Shown: positions 45,096-58,528 of the stretch, piece after piece
Numbering within the stretch: position 1 is the first letter of the stretch
Layout: each line of letters begins with the position of its first letter
Assembly (NCBI GenBank): GCA_027625095.1
Contig: JAQBXN010000019.1
Coordinates: 29,749 to 93,748, forward strand
Reading direction: 5' to 3'
Length of the DNA: 64,000 nucleotides
From: Planctomycetota bacterium
GTDB lineage: Bacteria; Planctomycetota; PUPC01; JACPCR01
Position numbers and translations under genes: made by a program
Notes under the pieces: model-generated
The model's input: the letters and a program-made list of their open reading frames with translations, nothing else
Database searches by the model: none
What the model was told of the DNA's origin: nothing

Positions 45096-46772
45096 ATGCC
45101 TTACCAAGATCTAGAAAAACGGATTCACCAAGTTCGATTTCGGCAGAACATTCTTACTTTGCTCATCGCCATCTGCTCACTGGCGGTCTGGACGGTCGGG
45201 CTCGGGGTGGCTTCGTTTGTGATCGATTGGCAATTCAACCTGCCCAAGCAGTTTCGGATGCTGATGATCGTTGCTCCCGTAGTGGTACTGGCGGTGGTAG
45301 CCTTCAAACATATTCGACGATTCCTCCATCGCTCTTCCGATGATGAGATTGCTTTGCAGTTGGAACGTAAGCACCCTGAGCTTGGGGCCAGGCTCATTTC
45401 GACCGTTCAATTCCACCGGATGCGAGAGAACCCTGTGTTCGCACAGTCCAGGGGGATGATGGATATGGTCGAAGAACAGACGACGCAGTCCACCCGGGCG
45501 ATGTCCTTCGGAGACATCCTGCCCGTCGAGCGGATGAAAAAAGCCGCGCTGATTGCGATAGGCGTCGGATTAGTGTTCGGGCTTTCGTCCTACAGGTTTC
45601 CGGAATACCTGAGTGCATTCCTGAATCGCCTGGTGTTGAGCGAGGTCAAGTACCCCACCCTCACTCGAATTCCTGAAGTGTTGCCAGGTGACTTGACTGT
45701 CGCCCGAGGTGAAAAAGTCGAGTTTGTCGCCATTGCGGCAGGTCGCGTTCCCGAGATAGGTCGTATCGTTCTTGTTGAACCGGACAGTCAACAGGCGCAT
45801 ATCTATGAGGTAGCACGTAGCGCGGAGGACCGTTTCTTGTTTACGCTCGATCCAGTGACCCGTGACTGGCATTACTTTTTTCGAATCGGGGACGCGGTAA
45901 GCCCGATACAGCAACTGGGAGTAACGGAATTGCCACGAGTGTCGGAAATCAAGATTACAATGACCTTCCCTGATTACACTCGACAGGCCCCACGGACTAC
46001 GGAACTCGGCGATGTGAGGGCACTCACAGGAACGAAGCTTGAGTTTAAGGTAAAGACGAACAAGCCGGTTGATGAGGTCATGCTCAGCATCGAGGGCGGC
46101 GAAGACGTTCCAGTTACCTTCGATGGAGGAGATCGTTTCACTCTCGAACGCGAGGTGAAGTCCAATGAAAGGTACTTCTTCAAACTGACCGACTCGCATT
46201 CCATCGAGGGCCGCAAACTTACCAACCCCGAGCCCGTCCTTCACACCATCACCCCTCTCGAAGACGGCCCGCCTGGTATCAGCATCACACGTCCCGAGTA
46301 TCAGATGGAGGCCACCCCTCGCAGCATCATTCCACTGGAATTCAAAGCATCCGATGATTTCGGCGTCGGCAAGATTGTCCTTCGTTACGCCAAGGTGCTT
46401 GACCAGGAAGAGATTGACCCCAAGGAAATCGGCTGGTTCGATGCGCAGGGCCAGAAAACAATCGACGTCACTGACCGGCATTGGGATCTCCTGCCACTGA
46501 AATTTGAGGTCGGGGATGTGATACGTTTCGTCCTCATCGCCAGCGATCAGAAAACCCCGGAAGCCAACCGTACGGAATCCCGGTCGGTTGAAGTTCGTCT
46601 ACTTTCCACCCAGGCCATGCTGAAGAAGATCCTTCAGAGGCAGGGAGAGGCCATCGACCGCATCGAGCGCCTCATGAATATGGAAACAGAGAACAGAACC
46701 GGAGTCGACAAACTCCTCAGAGGCAACGAAAAAGTACGCGATTCTGAGGAGGCGATCCCTCCGGATAAATAG
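45096..46772 (+). CDS. DUF4175-like membrane protein
   Basis: A 558-residue membrane protein related to the N-terminal half of DUF4175 proteins. Two helices lie near residues 18-70 (NILTLLIAICSLAVWTVGLG and MLMIVAPVVVLAVVAF), a third near 150-170 (AALIAIGVGLVFGL), and then a large beta-rich region with Ig-like blocks such as ITMTFPDYTRQAPRTTELG and DGPPGISITRPEYQMEA. DUF4175 proteins usually carry a Gln-rich coiled-coil C-terminus; here that part seems to be a separate gene, the next one. It starts the operon that ends with the cyclase-repeat gene. Function is unknown. Confidence 0.8.
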   Translation: MPYQDLEKRIHQVRFRQNILTLLIAICSLAVWTVGLGVASFVIDWQFNLPKQFRMLMIVAPVVVLAVVAFKHIRRFLHRSSDDEIALQLERKHPELGARLISTVQFHRMRENPVFAQSRGMMDMVEEQTTQSTRAMSFGDILPVERMKKAALIAIGVGLVFGLSSYRFPEYLSAFLNRLVLSEVKYPTLTRIPEVLPGDLTVARGEKVEFVAIAAGRVPEIGRIVLVEPDSQQAHIYEVARSAEDRFLFTLDPVTRDWHYFFRIGDAVSPIQQLGVTELPRVSEIKITMTFPDYTRQAPRTTELGDVRALTGTKLEFKVKTNKPVDEVMLSIEGGEDVPVTFDGGDRFTLEREVKSNERYFFKLTDSHSIEGRKLTNPEPVLHTITPLEDGPPGISITRPEYQMEATPRSIIPLEFKASDDFGVGKIVLRYAKVLDQEEIDPKEIGWFDAQGQKTIDVTDRHWDLLPLKFEVGDVIRFVLIASDQKTPEANRTESRSVEVRLLSTQAMLKKILQRQGEAIDRIERLMNMETENRTGVDKLLRGNEKVRDSEEAIPPDK

Positions 46773-46828
46773 AAGATGCATTCGCTCAAATTGACGCAAT
46801 TCTCAGTTCTCTCACCCATCTAATTAAT

Positions 46829-50178
<3,350 letters not shown>

Positions 50179-50182
<4 letters not shown>

Positions 50183-51165
50183 TGAATAAGACCACCGTTT
50201 TGTTGTTCACGCTCCTTCTGGCACTTCCCGCTTACGCCAAGGGCCCTGACTTCGTCGAACTCACCCCAGACGCGGACGAAGCGATCCGCAAAGGCCTGCG
50301 CTTCATTGCAAATCGACAGAATGCAGATGGCTCCTGGAATGCCGCCGTTGGCAAGAACGTGGGGATCTGTTCGCTGGCGCTTCTCTCACTCATGGTAAAG
50401 GGCAATATCCCGGGGCGTGGCACGTATGGAAAAACGGTGGCCAAGGGGATGGATTTTATCCTCAGTTGCAGTGCTCCCAGCGGGCTCATCGCCAAACACA
50501 CTTCACACGGCCCGATGTATGGTCACGGCTTCGCCACGCTGTTCCTTTCCGAGGTTTACGGCATGACGCAAAACCAGCACGTACGTGACAAACTCAAGAA
50601 AGCCGTTGACCTCATAGTCCGCACGCAAAACAGTCGTGGAGGGTGGCGTTACCAGCCTATTCCCTCTGATGACGATATCAGCGTCACGGTCGTCCAAGTC
50701 GTGGCCCTGCGTGCCGCTCGCAATGCAGGTATCGATGTACCAAAGACAACAATCGATAATGCCATCAAATATGTTCGTGCCTGTTACAACAAGAGTGATG
50801 GAGGGTTCGCATATCGTCCGGGAGGCGGCTCGGGCTTCGCAAGGACTGCTGCGGGTTGCATGACGCTACAGTTGTCCGGGGAATACAAAGCCGAGGAAGT
50901 GAAGGCGGGACTCGAATATCTCATTAAGAATCAGGATGAGAAGGATCACCATTATTTTTATGCGCATTACTACGCGGTACAGGCCATGTATCAAGAGGGC
51001 GAGCATTCCTGGGAGGGATGGTATCCAAAAATCCGGGAAGACCTTGTCTCCAAACAGGAAGCGGACGGCAGTTGGAAAGACGGCCCTGGCAACATATATG
51101 GCACAGCTATGGCCTGCCTGATTCTGGGGGTGCCGTACCGGTACCTGCCCATCTACCAACATTAG
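50179..51165 (+). CDS. Exported prenyltransferase/squalene-oxidase repeat protein
   Basis: A 328-residue exported protein with a signal peptide cleaved near LPAYA-KG. It carries terpene-cyclase-type alpha-barrel repeats with QW-like motifs: QNADGSWNA, NSRGGWRYQP, SDGGFAYRPG and EADGSWKDG. The catalytic DxDD of cyclases and the zinc ligands of prenyltransferases are not evident, so it may be a non-catalytic repeat protein. It is the last gene of the DUF4175 / coiled-coil operon (four-base overlap upstream), a conserved-looking association in planctomycete-type genomes. Its 3' end overlaps by four bases the convergent kinase gene. Confidence 0.85.
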
Positions 51166-52763
51166 TCATCTTCAGGATCAATCAAACCGGCCCGCACCAG
51201 TTTAAAAGCGCTGTTTAGCCGATTCTTTGTCACCGGCTTTGAGAGCACAAGACTCACGCATTCCGGATGCTCACCTGATTCGAGCATCTCAGCGCCAAGC
51301 GATGTAAGCATGATCACCGGCAATTCGGGGAAACGCGCTTTGACATTGATCGCCAGAACATCACCGGACATCCCAGGCATGACGCGATCCGTCAGCACAA
51401 AATCGAACTGTTCGCTGTCCAGAAGTTCCAACGCCTCGGGGCCCGATTTAGCCGAATGCGTAACGCAACCCAAAACCTTACACGCTCGCTCCGCTGCAAG
51501 AACGGAAACGCGCTGGTCATCAACAACAAGCACCCGCAACCCAGGAGGTAGCGGTGGCAATTCAAGAATTTTTCTAATCGGTATTTCTCTCGTATTAGGC
51601 AACACGAATCCCTCCGTGGTCCTGGCGGGTTTCGCCCCAGCCTCCTCATGCAGACATGCCTCCAGTTCCTCCCTTACTTCGGTTGCATTCGCCGGCCGGT
51701 CTTCGGGTGCGCGTGAAATCATCCTTGAAACCAGAGCGTTCAATCTCTCAGGTATTTCGTGGTTGATTTCACTCAGGGGCGGCAAAACTCCCTGTCTTTG
51801 ATTTTGTATGATTTCTTCGACGCTGGACCCTTCAAACGGAATGACGCCCCCGATCGCCTGGTAAATAGTGCAGCCAAGGCCGTAGACATCAGATCGGCAA
51901 TCGACAGGTTTGAGATCCGCCTGTTCGGGCGACATGAAATGCGGCGTCCCTACCAGGCGGGAGGTCTCATCAGGAGAATCCATGAGCATGGCAGCTCCCA
52001 GGTCACCCAGCTTTGCAAGTCCGCGATCGGTCAGCAGGATGTTGGCTGGCTTGATATCGCGATGAACCATCCGTTTCTGCTCGATGAATTCGAGAGCCGT
52101 GCATATGTCAATCACTAATGGCAGGACATCCTTCAAGGGCAACTTTTTCAGGCGGGCCAAATGGTCCTGCAAACTTCCAAATCGCATGTATTCAAGCGCG
52201 AGATAATAGAGGCCCTGAGCTTCCCCAAACGAAAAGACCTCCACAATGTGCGGATGTATCAGTTCCACGGAAGCCCTTCCCTCCTCATGAAATCTTTCTA
52301 TGGCCCCCGGCCTGCCCGCCCTGGCAGGTGAGAGCACCTTGATCGCCACAGCTCGCGCAAGGGCCACCTGAACACCACGGTAAACCGTGCTCATACCACC
52401 TCTTCCAATTCTCTTTTCTATTCTGTATCCGCCGAGTTCCTTACCGATGGGCCCTGCATCCGGGCTGGCATCGTCCTCTTCCGAATAAGTGAAGGTGGTA
52501 TTACCCACATCTATTTGATCGCCATTGCGCAGCTTCGCACAGGCTATCGGCTCGCCATTGAGAAAAGTGCCGTTACGGCTTTGCTGATCGATCAGCAGAT
52601 GGCCTTCTCTTTGATGCTCAACGACGAAATGGGCACGAGAGGCAAGATGGTCCTCAATCATGACATGACAGTGGGGACTGCGGCCAAACAACAAGACCTC
52701 ACCGTCTGGAACAGGTATGGCCCTGCCTCTTTCGGCACCCTTTTCAATGACAATGTACGCCAT
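51162..52763 (-). CDS. FHA - serine/threonine kinase - receiver domain fusion protein
   Basis: A 533-residue signalling protein with three domains in one chain. Residues 1-95 are an FHA phosphopeptide-binding domain (FGRSP at 26-30, RNG at 63-65). Residues 115-375 are a Hanks-type kinase with GRGGMSTVY, Lys142, catalytic HRD at 235-237, and DLG at 254-256 in place of DFG. Residues 408-525 are a response-regulator receiver with acidic pair Asp415-Asp416, phosphoacceptor Asp459 and Lys509. No membrane segment is present, so the kinase is cytoplasmic. Joining a Ser/Thr kinase with its own FHA and a two-component receiver suggests integration of both phosphorelay types. It converges with the cyclase-repeat gene. 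Confidence 0.93.
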   Translation of the reverse strand: MAYIVIEKGAERGRAIPVPDGEVLLFGRSPHCHVMIEDHLASRAHFVVEHQREGHLLIDQQSRNGTFLNGEPIACAKLRNGDQIDVGNTTFTYSEEDDASPDAGPIGKELGGYRIEKRIGRGGMSTVYRGVQVALARAVAIKVLSPARAGRPGAIERFHEEGRASVELIHPHIVEVFSFGEAQGLYYLALEYMRFGSLQDHLARLKKLPLKDVLPLVIDICTALEFIEQKRMVHRDIKPANILLTDRGLAKLGDLGAAMLMDSPDETSRLVGTPHFMSPEQADLKPVDCRSDVYGLGCTIYQAIGGVIPFEGSSVEEIIQNQRQGVLPPLSEINHEIPERLNALVSRMISRAPEDRPANATEVREELEACLHEEAGAKPARTTEGFVLPNTREIPIRKILELPPLPPGLRVLVVDDQRVSVLAAERACKVLGCVTHSAKSGPEALELLDSEQFDFVLTDRVMPGMSGDVLAINVKARFPELPVIMLTSLGAEMLESGEHPECVSLVLSKPVTKNRLNSAFKLVRAGLIDPEDD

Positions 52764-52987
52764 CTAGTAAATTGGTGAGTCAAATGTATGCGTGGAAACG
52801 ACGGAACGGAAGCTCACTCTCACAGTCAAAATGCTGAAAAATTGCCAAGTTCCTCAACAGGGCGAATCATACAACTGAGACCGCATCGCTCCAGTGAACC
52901 CGGCAAAAAGTCGCGGTGGATCAAACACTTCCTTGAAATGAGCGAAACCGTTCAATCCCCTACGGGAGATCTCGCTGAAGATTTGGA

Positions 52988-53719
52988 TCAGCCCAACTGT
53001 TCCAGAAGCCGCCCCATCCTCTCGGGATAGTTTGTGAGGATCCCATCAACTCCGCATTGGATGAGTCGCAACATCTCAGCCTCATCGTCAGCGTAGAAAG
53101 GATGAACGGTCAACCCAAGAGCGTGAGCCTGGTTACAAAAGTCCTTGGTAGTGATGCTGTTCAGTGGCTGCGAATTGGTGCACCCGAATTCTTTTGCGCG
53201 GCGGGCATAAGTCTCGGGTTGATTCTGACATCCGAGCAGACAGCGGCGTACCTTCGAGTCTTCACGGATCACGAGATTCATCACCTCCTCAGAGCCCGCT
53301 ATGAATGCGTTTCCGTATAGACCCCGTGAGTCTATCGCACGACATACTGAGGCTACGAGAGACTGGCCATCAACTGGCCCGGGGTAAACATGCACATTCA
53401 ATTCAATCTCTCTTGGAAAGAAGTCCAGGGCCTCCTCAAGTGTTGGGATACAAACACCCGAATGATCATGAAAACCCGCGCAGGCGTCCAAATCCCTCAC
53501 CTCAGCGAATGAAAGTTCCCAAATATTGCCCGCTCCGTCAGTGGTACGATCCACGGATGAATCATGTAGAAGAACCATTCTGCCATCGGCGGTTAACCGC
53601 ACGTCAAACTCGATCATCTCGCAGCCAAGGACGACCGCTTGTTCAAACGCGGGAATGGTGTTTTCAGGGTAGTTGCCTGAAGCGCCGCGATGGGCGCAGA
53701 TGAATACCTGTTTACTCAT
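52988..53719 (-). CDS. Glycerophosphodiester phosphodiesterase
   Basis: A 243-residue GDPD-family enzyme that releases sn-glycerol 3-phosphate from glycerophosphodiesters. Catalytic and metal residues are present in AHRGASGNYPENTIPAF, EFDVRLTADGRMVLLHDSSVDRTTDG and ELNVHVYPG. There is no signal peptide, so it should act in the cytoplasm. The ATG at 53719 is chosen since AGGAGG precedes it; the upstream in-frame start at 53785 adds residues without family match. About 220 bases without a gene separate it from the kinase gene. Confidence 0.92.
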   Translation of the reverse strand: MSKQVFICAHRGASGNYPENTIPAFEQAVVLGCEMIEFDVRLTADGRMVLLHDSSVDRTTDGAGNIWELSFAEVRDLDACAGFHDHSGVCIPTLEEALDFFPREIELNVHVYPGPVDGQSLVASVCRAIDSRGLYGNAFIAGSEEVMNLVIREDSKVRRCLLGCQNQPETYARRAKEFGCTNSQPLNSITTKDFCNQAHALGLTVHPFYADDEAEMLRLIQCGVDGILTNYPERMGRLLEQLG

Positions 53720-53863
53720 GAATGTCTTCCTCCTGACGATCCCAAATAAATCGCAATCCGTGAGCCGTTCCCTGACGAGTCCCAAAAGGTCATTGCCTTT
53801 AGATGACGCGCATCTAAAGTAAGCGGAAACACTGGTAGATCAACGAACACCAAGGCTAAGACT

Positions 53864-54946
53864 ATGGCAAAGCTGTTTGGAAAAAGTTTCACAAGACAGG
53901 AACTCGAAAGGCGAACCGGGCATCTGTCGCAAGTCGCCGGCATTCGTGCTGGAGAACTGAGCGACGGCAACGAACGTGGCTCGAGAATTTTAGATTTCCG
54001 TACCGGCAGCGGATTCGCCTTCTCTGTCTCACCAGATCGATGCATGGATATCTCTTTTGCCGAATTTCGCGGCACTCCCCTCTGCTGGCGTTCGCAGACC
54101 GGCGATGTGCATCCGTCATTTTACGAACCGCAAGGCATCGAATGGCTCAGAACCTTTCAGGGCGGGATGCTGGCAACCTGCGGGCTAAGTAACCTCGGGC
54201 CAGAATCAGTGGACGGAGGTGAGACCTACGGAGTCCATGGCCGAATTGGCACGGCACCGGCGCGAAACGTTCAGTGGGATACCGAATGGCACGGCGATGA
54301 CTGTAATTTCTGGGCTCAGGGCCGAATGCAGGAAGGCCGTTTCTTTGGTTCAAACCTCACTCTGACACGTCGCATTTCGACATCCCTGGGCAGCAACCGG
54401 CTACAGATCCGGGACGTCATTCGGAACAATGCTTTCGAACCGGCCCCGATGATGATCCTCTATCATTTCAATTGCGGGTTTCCGTTGCTGTGTGAGGAGG
54501 CCGAGGTCATCTGCAATTCTGAAATGACCCCGAGGGATGCGAACGCCGAGGTCGGTGTGGATGTCTGGAATCGCGGAGATTCCCCGTCGCCTGGATTCAA
54601 GGAGCAGGTTCATATCCACCAAATGAAACAAGGCGAAGACGGAACTTCGGTCGCCGCATTAATTAATCGTTCATTCGACGGCGGGAACGGAATCGGCCTC
54701 GCCATTCGTTCCCGTCCTGCAGAGCTACCTTTCCTCTGGCAGTGGCGGCAGCTCGGAGAGGGAGCTTATGTCATGGGGATTGAGCCTTGTAACTGCCAAT
54801 CCATGGGCCGCGGAGAAGCACGTGCCGCCGGTCAGCTTCCGGTCATGGAGCCGGGTGAGGAACGAGTCCATAATCTCGAATTGGAGGTATTGTCCGGCGT
54901 GGATGATATCGAACGAGTGATCGCTGAGAGCGAAGGTGCGGGCTGA
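53864..54946 (+). CDS. DUF4432 family protein, aldose-1-epimerase-like
   Basis: A 360-residue DUF4432 protein with a galactose-mutarotase-like fold. Visible marks include GSGFAFSVSPDRCMDISFAEFRG, THEPQGIEW-like FYEPQGIEWLRTFQGGMLATCGL, GVHGRIGTAPA and a late VMGIEPCNCQSMGRG, which align with the sugar-binding cleft of mutarotases. The substrate is not known; a role in hexose or uronate handling would fit the sugar-related genes nearby. It is divergent from the phosphodiesterase gene. Confidence 0.9.
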   Translation: MAKLFGKSFTRQELERRTGHLSQVAGIRAGELSDGNERGSRILDFRTGSGFAFSVSPDRCMDISFAEFRGTPLCWRSQTGDVHPSFYEPQGIEWLRTFQGGMLATCGLSNLGPESVDGGETYGVHGRIGTAPARNVQWDTEWHGDDCNFWAQGRMQEGRFFGSNLTLTRRISTSLGSNRLQIRDVIRNNAFEPAPMMILYHFNCGFPLLCEEAEVICNSEMTPRDANAEVGVDVWNRGDSPSPGFKEQVHIHQMKQGEDGTSVAALINRSFDGGNGIGLAIRSRPAELPFLWQWRQLGEGAYVMGIEPCNCQSMGRGEARAAGQLPVMEPGEERVHNLELEVLSGVDDIERVIAESEGAG

Positions 54947-55047
54947 AGGTGTAACTCTGGCCTCCAGGCCGGAGCAGGTTTCAACCTCGAGGCTTCGCCT
55001 CGATATAATCGCCGCCCTAGAGGGCAGCGCTACGATGTGCAGTCACT
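54947..55047. repeat. Palindrome-rich convergent intergenic segment
   Basis: The gap between the DUF4432 gene and the giant secreted protein gene holds several short palindromes: a TGGCCTCCAGGCCGGA-type hairpin, CGAGGC/GCCTCG around a TT C loop, and GCCCTAGAGGGC. No T tail is obvious. They may be bidirectional terminators or a dispersed repeat. Confidence 0.4.
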
Positions 55048-58020
55048 TCAAAGATCATCCAGTTCCGTGCTCAGCGGAACATCCTTCTTTTCATCCGAAG
55101 GAAGGTCATCTACTTCTTCCAGCCCGACCTCCTCATCGCTGGCCGCCGAGTAGGCTTCAATTTCCGCGAGTCGGATGTGCCAGTCACTGCTTCCTGCCCA
55201 GAAATAATGAACCATGTCGGCCTTGATCGGTGGGCCGGTGAAGAGGTTGAATACGTTTACATTTCGGCTCACGTTTCCGAATGGTTTCCATTTTTTAGTA
55301 GCAGCGTCGCGCATGAGAACGGCATAGGTGGACGTCACCTTTTCTCGCAGCAGTGTTCCTTGCCACGCCTTGCTCATCTGTGTCGGGCCGGTTGGATCTT
55401 CATAGACCGCTATGGCGGCGATGGAGCGCGGTTTGGGAAGAGTGAGATACAGGTGCGCATATCGGACCGGGTGATTGGCTCCGTCAGTAATCCCCTTGGC
55501 TTCGATGCTGTTCCCTCTCAGCCAGGACGTAATCGGATTCTGGATATTCCCGTCAATAAACGTGACCCCGCCGATGCGAGGGGTGATGAATGGCATTCGG
55601 TAGGTAGCAGGATACGGATTGGGGATTTGCAAGCTGGGTTTCACTTCACCAGCGCCCCCGCCGGTAGTTCCACTTTGAAGAAGATCGTCCGCAGTGGCTA
55701 CCTTCAGCCAGTTCCTCGAACGATAAGCCACGCGTGCCCAATGAAGCCGGTCCAAAATGAACGGTGTTTCAGGCTTCACCTTCTTCGTTCGATCACCCTG
55801 ACTGGCCACCAGTCCGACAGTGAGCGGCTTGTAGCGTTCCGGGGTCAGTCGCACCGCTACTTTGCCTGCGGCTGGGGTCTTGAATGAGACAACACGTTCC
55901 TCCCAATACTTTGCAATCGGCATCGAAGCTTCATAAATCACCTTGCCTTTGACAAGAGCCTGCACCTGGATCCGGTCATACGGGGACGGATTCCATTCTT
56001 CCGCGGCACGAACGAAGAAACTCACGACATACGTCTCACTGGCGTTACAGGCAACCTCAGGCAGTTCGATGGTCTGTTCCAAGACATTGATTCGACCGCG
56101 CAATGGATTGGGCAGCTCAACAGGTTTGAAGTCCACCTCCTCTTTGGTGCGCTCAAATAACGATGACAATTGTTCCTGCGGCGGCTGAATTTCGAGCTCG
56201 GGAAACTCTTCGTCATCCTGGACACTCCGAACGAAATCCTGCCGAGGAAAATTCGAATCGATAAGGTCGATGGTTCGAATACGTCGTCCATCGAGGTCCA
56301 GCCAGATTAAGCTTCCTGTCGCGGTTCCAGCCACGATCGATTTGCCCGAAGGATCAAAACGAACCAGGCAACCACCCGGCGCGTCCGTCTGCCATGCCTT
56401 CTTGCCTTCGAGATGAAAGAGGTAGACCGCATCGCTCCAGGTGGAGGCGACAACCCACTTGCCGTCAGGAGAAATGTCAAAATCACGGAGTTCGCCCGAA
56501 GTGTCGTAACGATGTGAAATCGTTGTGGAAAGGTCGAGCCTGACCAGATTCATGGATCGTCCATATGGCTGGAGGATATGATTGCGGGCCATGGCATTGC
56601 GAAGGACCAATTGTCGGCCATCAGGACTGAGCTTCATATCCTCGAGCCCGTCCGGATAGGCGAAAGATCGCTCCTCCTCGCCATTCGCATTCAGTAATTG
56701 AAAGACTCCGTCGTCATCGCAGACCACTGTTCGTTCACCGGTGGTAATACCGAGCGTGTTATTCATGGTGACGCCTTGACGTCGCCAGAGCACTTCTCCC
56801 GATTCGGCATCGAGCAGTGCAAGGCCGGGCTTCCAGTAGGCCGAAAGATAGCCCAGTTGTCCGATTTGTACCCCGAACAGAGCAGTCAGGATGTAATTGC
56901 CGTCTGGGCTGACGGCCTTGATGAAACAAGCCCGGTGGTGATAGAAGTCGAGCGCCTCCTGACACCACGGAATATCTGAATAACGCCATTTGGTCTTCCC
57001 GTCAGGCCCAATCCGTTCGAGGCTCTGCCTGCCGCCAAGGAGCAAGTCCTGACTTTGGGTGTGTATGGATAACTGATTCGGCCCGGGAGACCACCTCTTC
57101 GCTCCCACGCTGGCACCCGGGACGTGAAACCTATTCAGCCCACGCCCCTTCCGATCAAAGAACAGAAGTTTGCCTCCGAACTGTGCATACGTCCGCTCTG
57201 CATCTTTGGAGACGGTCACTGAATCCGGTCCCTGAATGCCAACGTGATCCTTCCAAAGCAGTCCGCCTTCCTTATCTAGCAGAAACAGATTATCCCCATA
57301 GAACCGAGCACCGACTCCAATGTAATTTCCGTCCGGAGAAATGGACAACGACGTGATCGGACTGCCGGAGTCCTCCAGCGAAATGCCGGTCTGCGCATCG
57401 ACGTGATTCGATGTGAAGGTTTGCCGATTCGACGATGTCGATATTCGCGCTGAAGGGGTGTCTTCCGCTTCGTTCTCAGCTCTCATAATTTCCACAAACT
57501 GCTGCACGGCAGATTCGAGCCCGTCTTCATCAAACGCCCCTATCGTGACCGCGTGTTTGCCCGCCCAGAACGGACTCCACACATGCTGCACTAATCCCCT
57601 CCCCTGCCCCGGATAAAATCGAGTGACCTGCCTCGGCGCCAGCGTTTGGGCTTCTTCGAGAAAACCACTCTGTGCGGGAAGGCCGATCAACACTACATGG
57701 TCGAATATCAGATATTGCGGGCCGGGATCCTGATAGCCGGAATATGGCAGCACGTAATCCACTTGCTGCTTCGGATCGAAGTAAGTCCGAAGACCGAGCC
57801 GATAACCAATTGTCTCGCCACGTTCCATCGCATCCCAGACCTTCTGGTCACGCTCAGTACGACGCCACCGAAGCGGCACGACATGAATGTCTTCGGCCTG
57901 AACAACACGCACCTCTGACTCTCGTCCGCGTTCACGAAAGACCGCTGCAATCTGTTCAGCCAAAAGGCTCGAACCGCTCCTGTCCAGCTTCGAGAAGCAG
58001 CCGTACTCGAGACTTTTCAC
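55048..58020 (-). CDS. Giant secreted protein, C-terminal part: propeller and discoidin-like domains
   Basis: This frame codes the C-terminal ~990 residues of a giant secreted protein whose earlier parts are at 57956-58528 and 58506-61958. It begins (from the real join at about 58011) with an alpha/beta domain (SLEYGCFSKLDRSGSSLLAEQIAAVFRERG), continues with a large PQQ/WD-like propeller whose blades read LSISPDGNYIGVGARFY, ISPDGKWVVASTWSD and VRFDPSGKSIVAGTATG, and ends in a beta-sandwich with a discoidin-like look (NPITSWLRGNSIEAKGITDGANHPVRYAHLYL to DWHIRLAEIEAY). The GTG at 58020 is only the first start in this frame. The frameshift near 58011 needs one base removed. Confidence 0.8.
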   Translation of the reverse strand: MKSLEYGCFSKLDRSGSSLLAEQIAAVFRERGRESEVRVVQAEDIHVVPLRWRRTERDQKVWDAMERGETIGYRLGLRTYFDPKQQVDYVLPYSGYQDPGPQYLIFDHVVLIGLPAQSGFLEEAQTLAPRQVTRFYPGQGRGLVQHVWSPFWAGKHAVTIGAFDEDGLESAVQQFVEIMRAENEAEDTPSARISTSSNRQTFTSNHVDAQTGISLEDSGSPITSLSISPDGNYIGVGARFYGDNLFLLDKEGGLLWKDHVGIQGPDSVTVSKDAERTYAQFGGKLLFFDRKGRGLNRFHVPGASVGAKRWSPGPNQLSIHTQSQDLLLGGRQSLERIGPDGKTKWRYSDIPWCQEALDFYHHRACFIKAVSPDGNYILTALFGVQIGQLGYLSAYWKPGLALLDAESGEVLWRRQGVTMNNTLGITTGERTVVCDDDGVFQLLNANGEEERSFAYPDGLEDMKLSPDGRQLVLRNAMARNHILQPYGRSMNLVRLDLSTTISHRYDTSGELRDFDISPDGKWVVASTWSDAVYLFHLEGKKAWQTDAPGGCLVRFDPSGKSIVAGTATGSLIWLDLDGRRIRTIDLIDSNFPRQDFVRSVQDDEEFPELEIQPPQEQLSSLFERTKEEVDFKPVELPNPLRGRINVLEQTIELPEVACNASETYVVSFFVRAAEEWNPSPYDRIQVQALVKGKVIYEASMPIAKYWEERVVSFKTPAAGKVAVRLTPERYKPLTVGLVASQGDRTKKVKPETPFILDRLHWARVAYRSRNWLKVATADDLLQSGTTGGGAGEVKPSLQIPNPYPATYRMPFITPRIGGVTFIDGNIQNPITSWLRGNSIEAKGITDGANHPVRYAHLYLTLPKPRSIAAIAVYEDPTGPTQMSKAWQGTLLREKVTSTYAVLMRDAATKKWKPFGNVSRNVNVFNLFTGPPIKADMVHYFWAGSSDWHIRLAEIEAYSAASDEEVGLEEVDDLPSDEKKDVPLSTELDDL

Positions 58021-58528
58021 TTATGAATCTGCGAATGGCCGCAGCATCTTGAATCATGATCGAAGGCAATTGCCGGGCGAAAAGCGGTCTCTCTGGAGAG
58101 CTGATGAGTCGCCAGGCGAGCGATACCTCAAGACCTGAAACGAGTTCGTGGATCTTAAAACGCCACTCCCCCACCGGAGCGCTCAGAGCGGCTCTGAACT
58201 CGAATGTCTCATCAGGACTCAGCGTACGCAGAAAGCGGGCATGCTCCTTTCCCGAAGGTTCAAGCAGGGACAATTCGAATGGCAGAGGGTCGCTAATACT
58301 GATGCCCTTTTGATCGATGACTTCGATTTTCAGACGGAGAATCTGGCCTGCCTGGACTTCTGTGTTCACCTCAGCCTTGATTTTTTCGAACGGCTCGTTC
58401 ACCAGGGCCATAAGTCGAGCTTCGCTCCGGTTGAACGACAGATCGAGATGATCCGCTCTTGTTGATTCGTCCTTCTTTTGAAGGTCGTACACCACGTAAG
58501 GCTGATCAAATTTGACTGTCGTTTTCAC
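57956..58528 (-). CDS. Giant secreted protein, middle part between two frameshifts
   Basis: A 190-residue open frame of which about 170 residues are real coding sequence. It begins in the middle of the protein (from about 58553) with NYRQHHALPVKTTVKFDQPYVVYDLQ, an immunoglobulin-like or sugar-hydrolase accessory domain, and runs to SIMIQDAAAIRRFISEK. The frame then shifts into the 55048-58020 frame. Upstream it joins the 58506-61958 frame at an AAA run (plus-strand 58554-58556) where one base must be removed to read through. Confidence 0.7.
   Translation of the reverse strand: MKTTVKFDQPYVVYDLQKKDESTRADHLDLSFNRSEARLMALVNEPFEKIKAEVNTEVQAGQILRLKIEVIDQKGISISDPLPFELSLLEPSGKEHARFLRTLSPDETFEFRAALSAPVGEWRFKIHELVSGLEVSLAWRLISSPERPLFARQLPSIMIQDAAAIRRFISEKSRVRLLLEAGQERFEPFG

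Noticed and set aside
58506..58528. True gene boundary between two proteins
   Set aside because: The sequence flows on with one base removed, and the second frame starts in mid-domain with no ribosome binding site.
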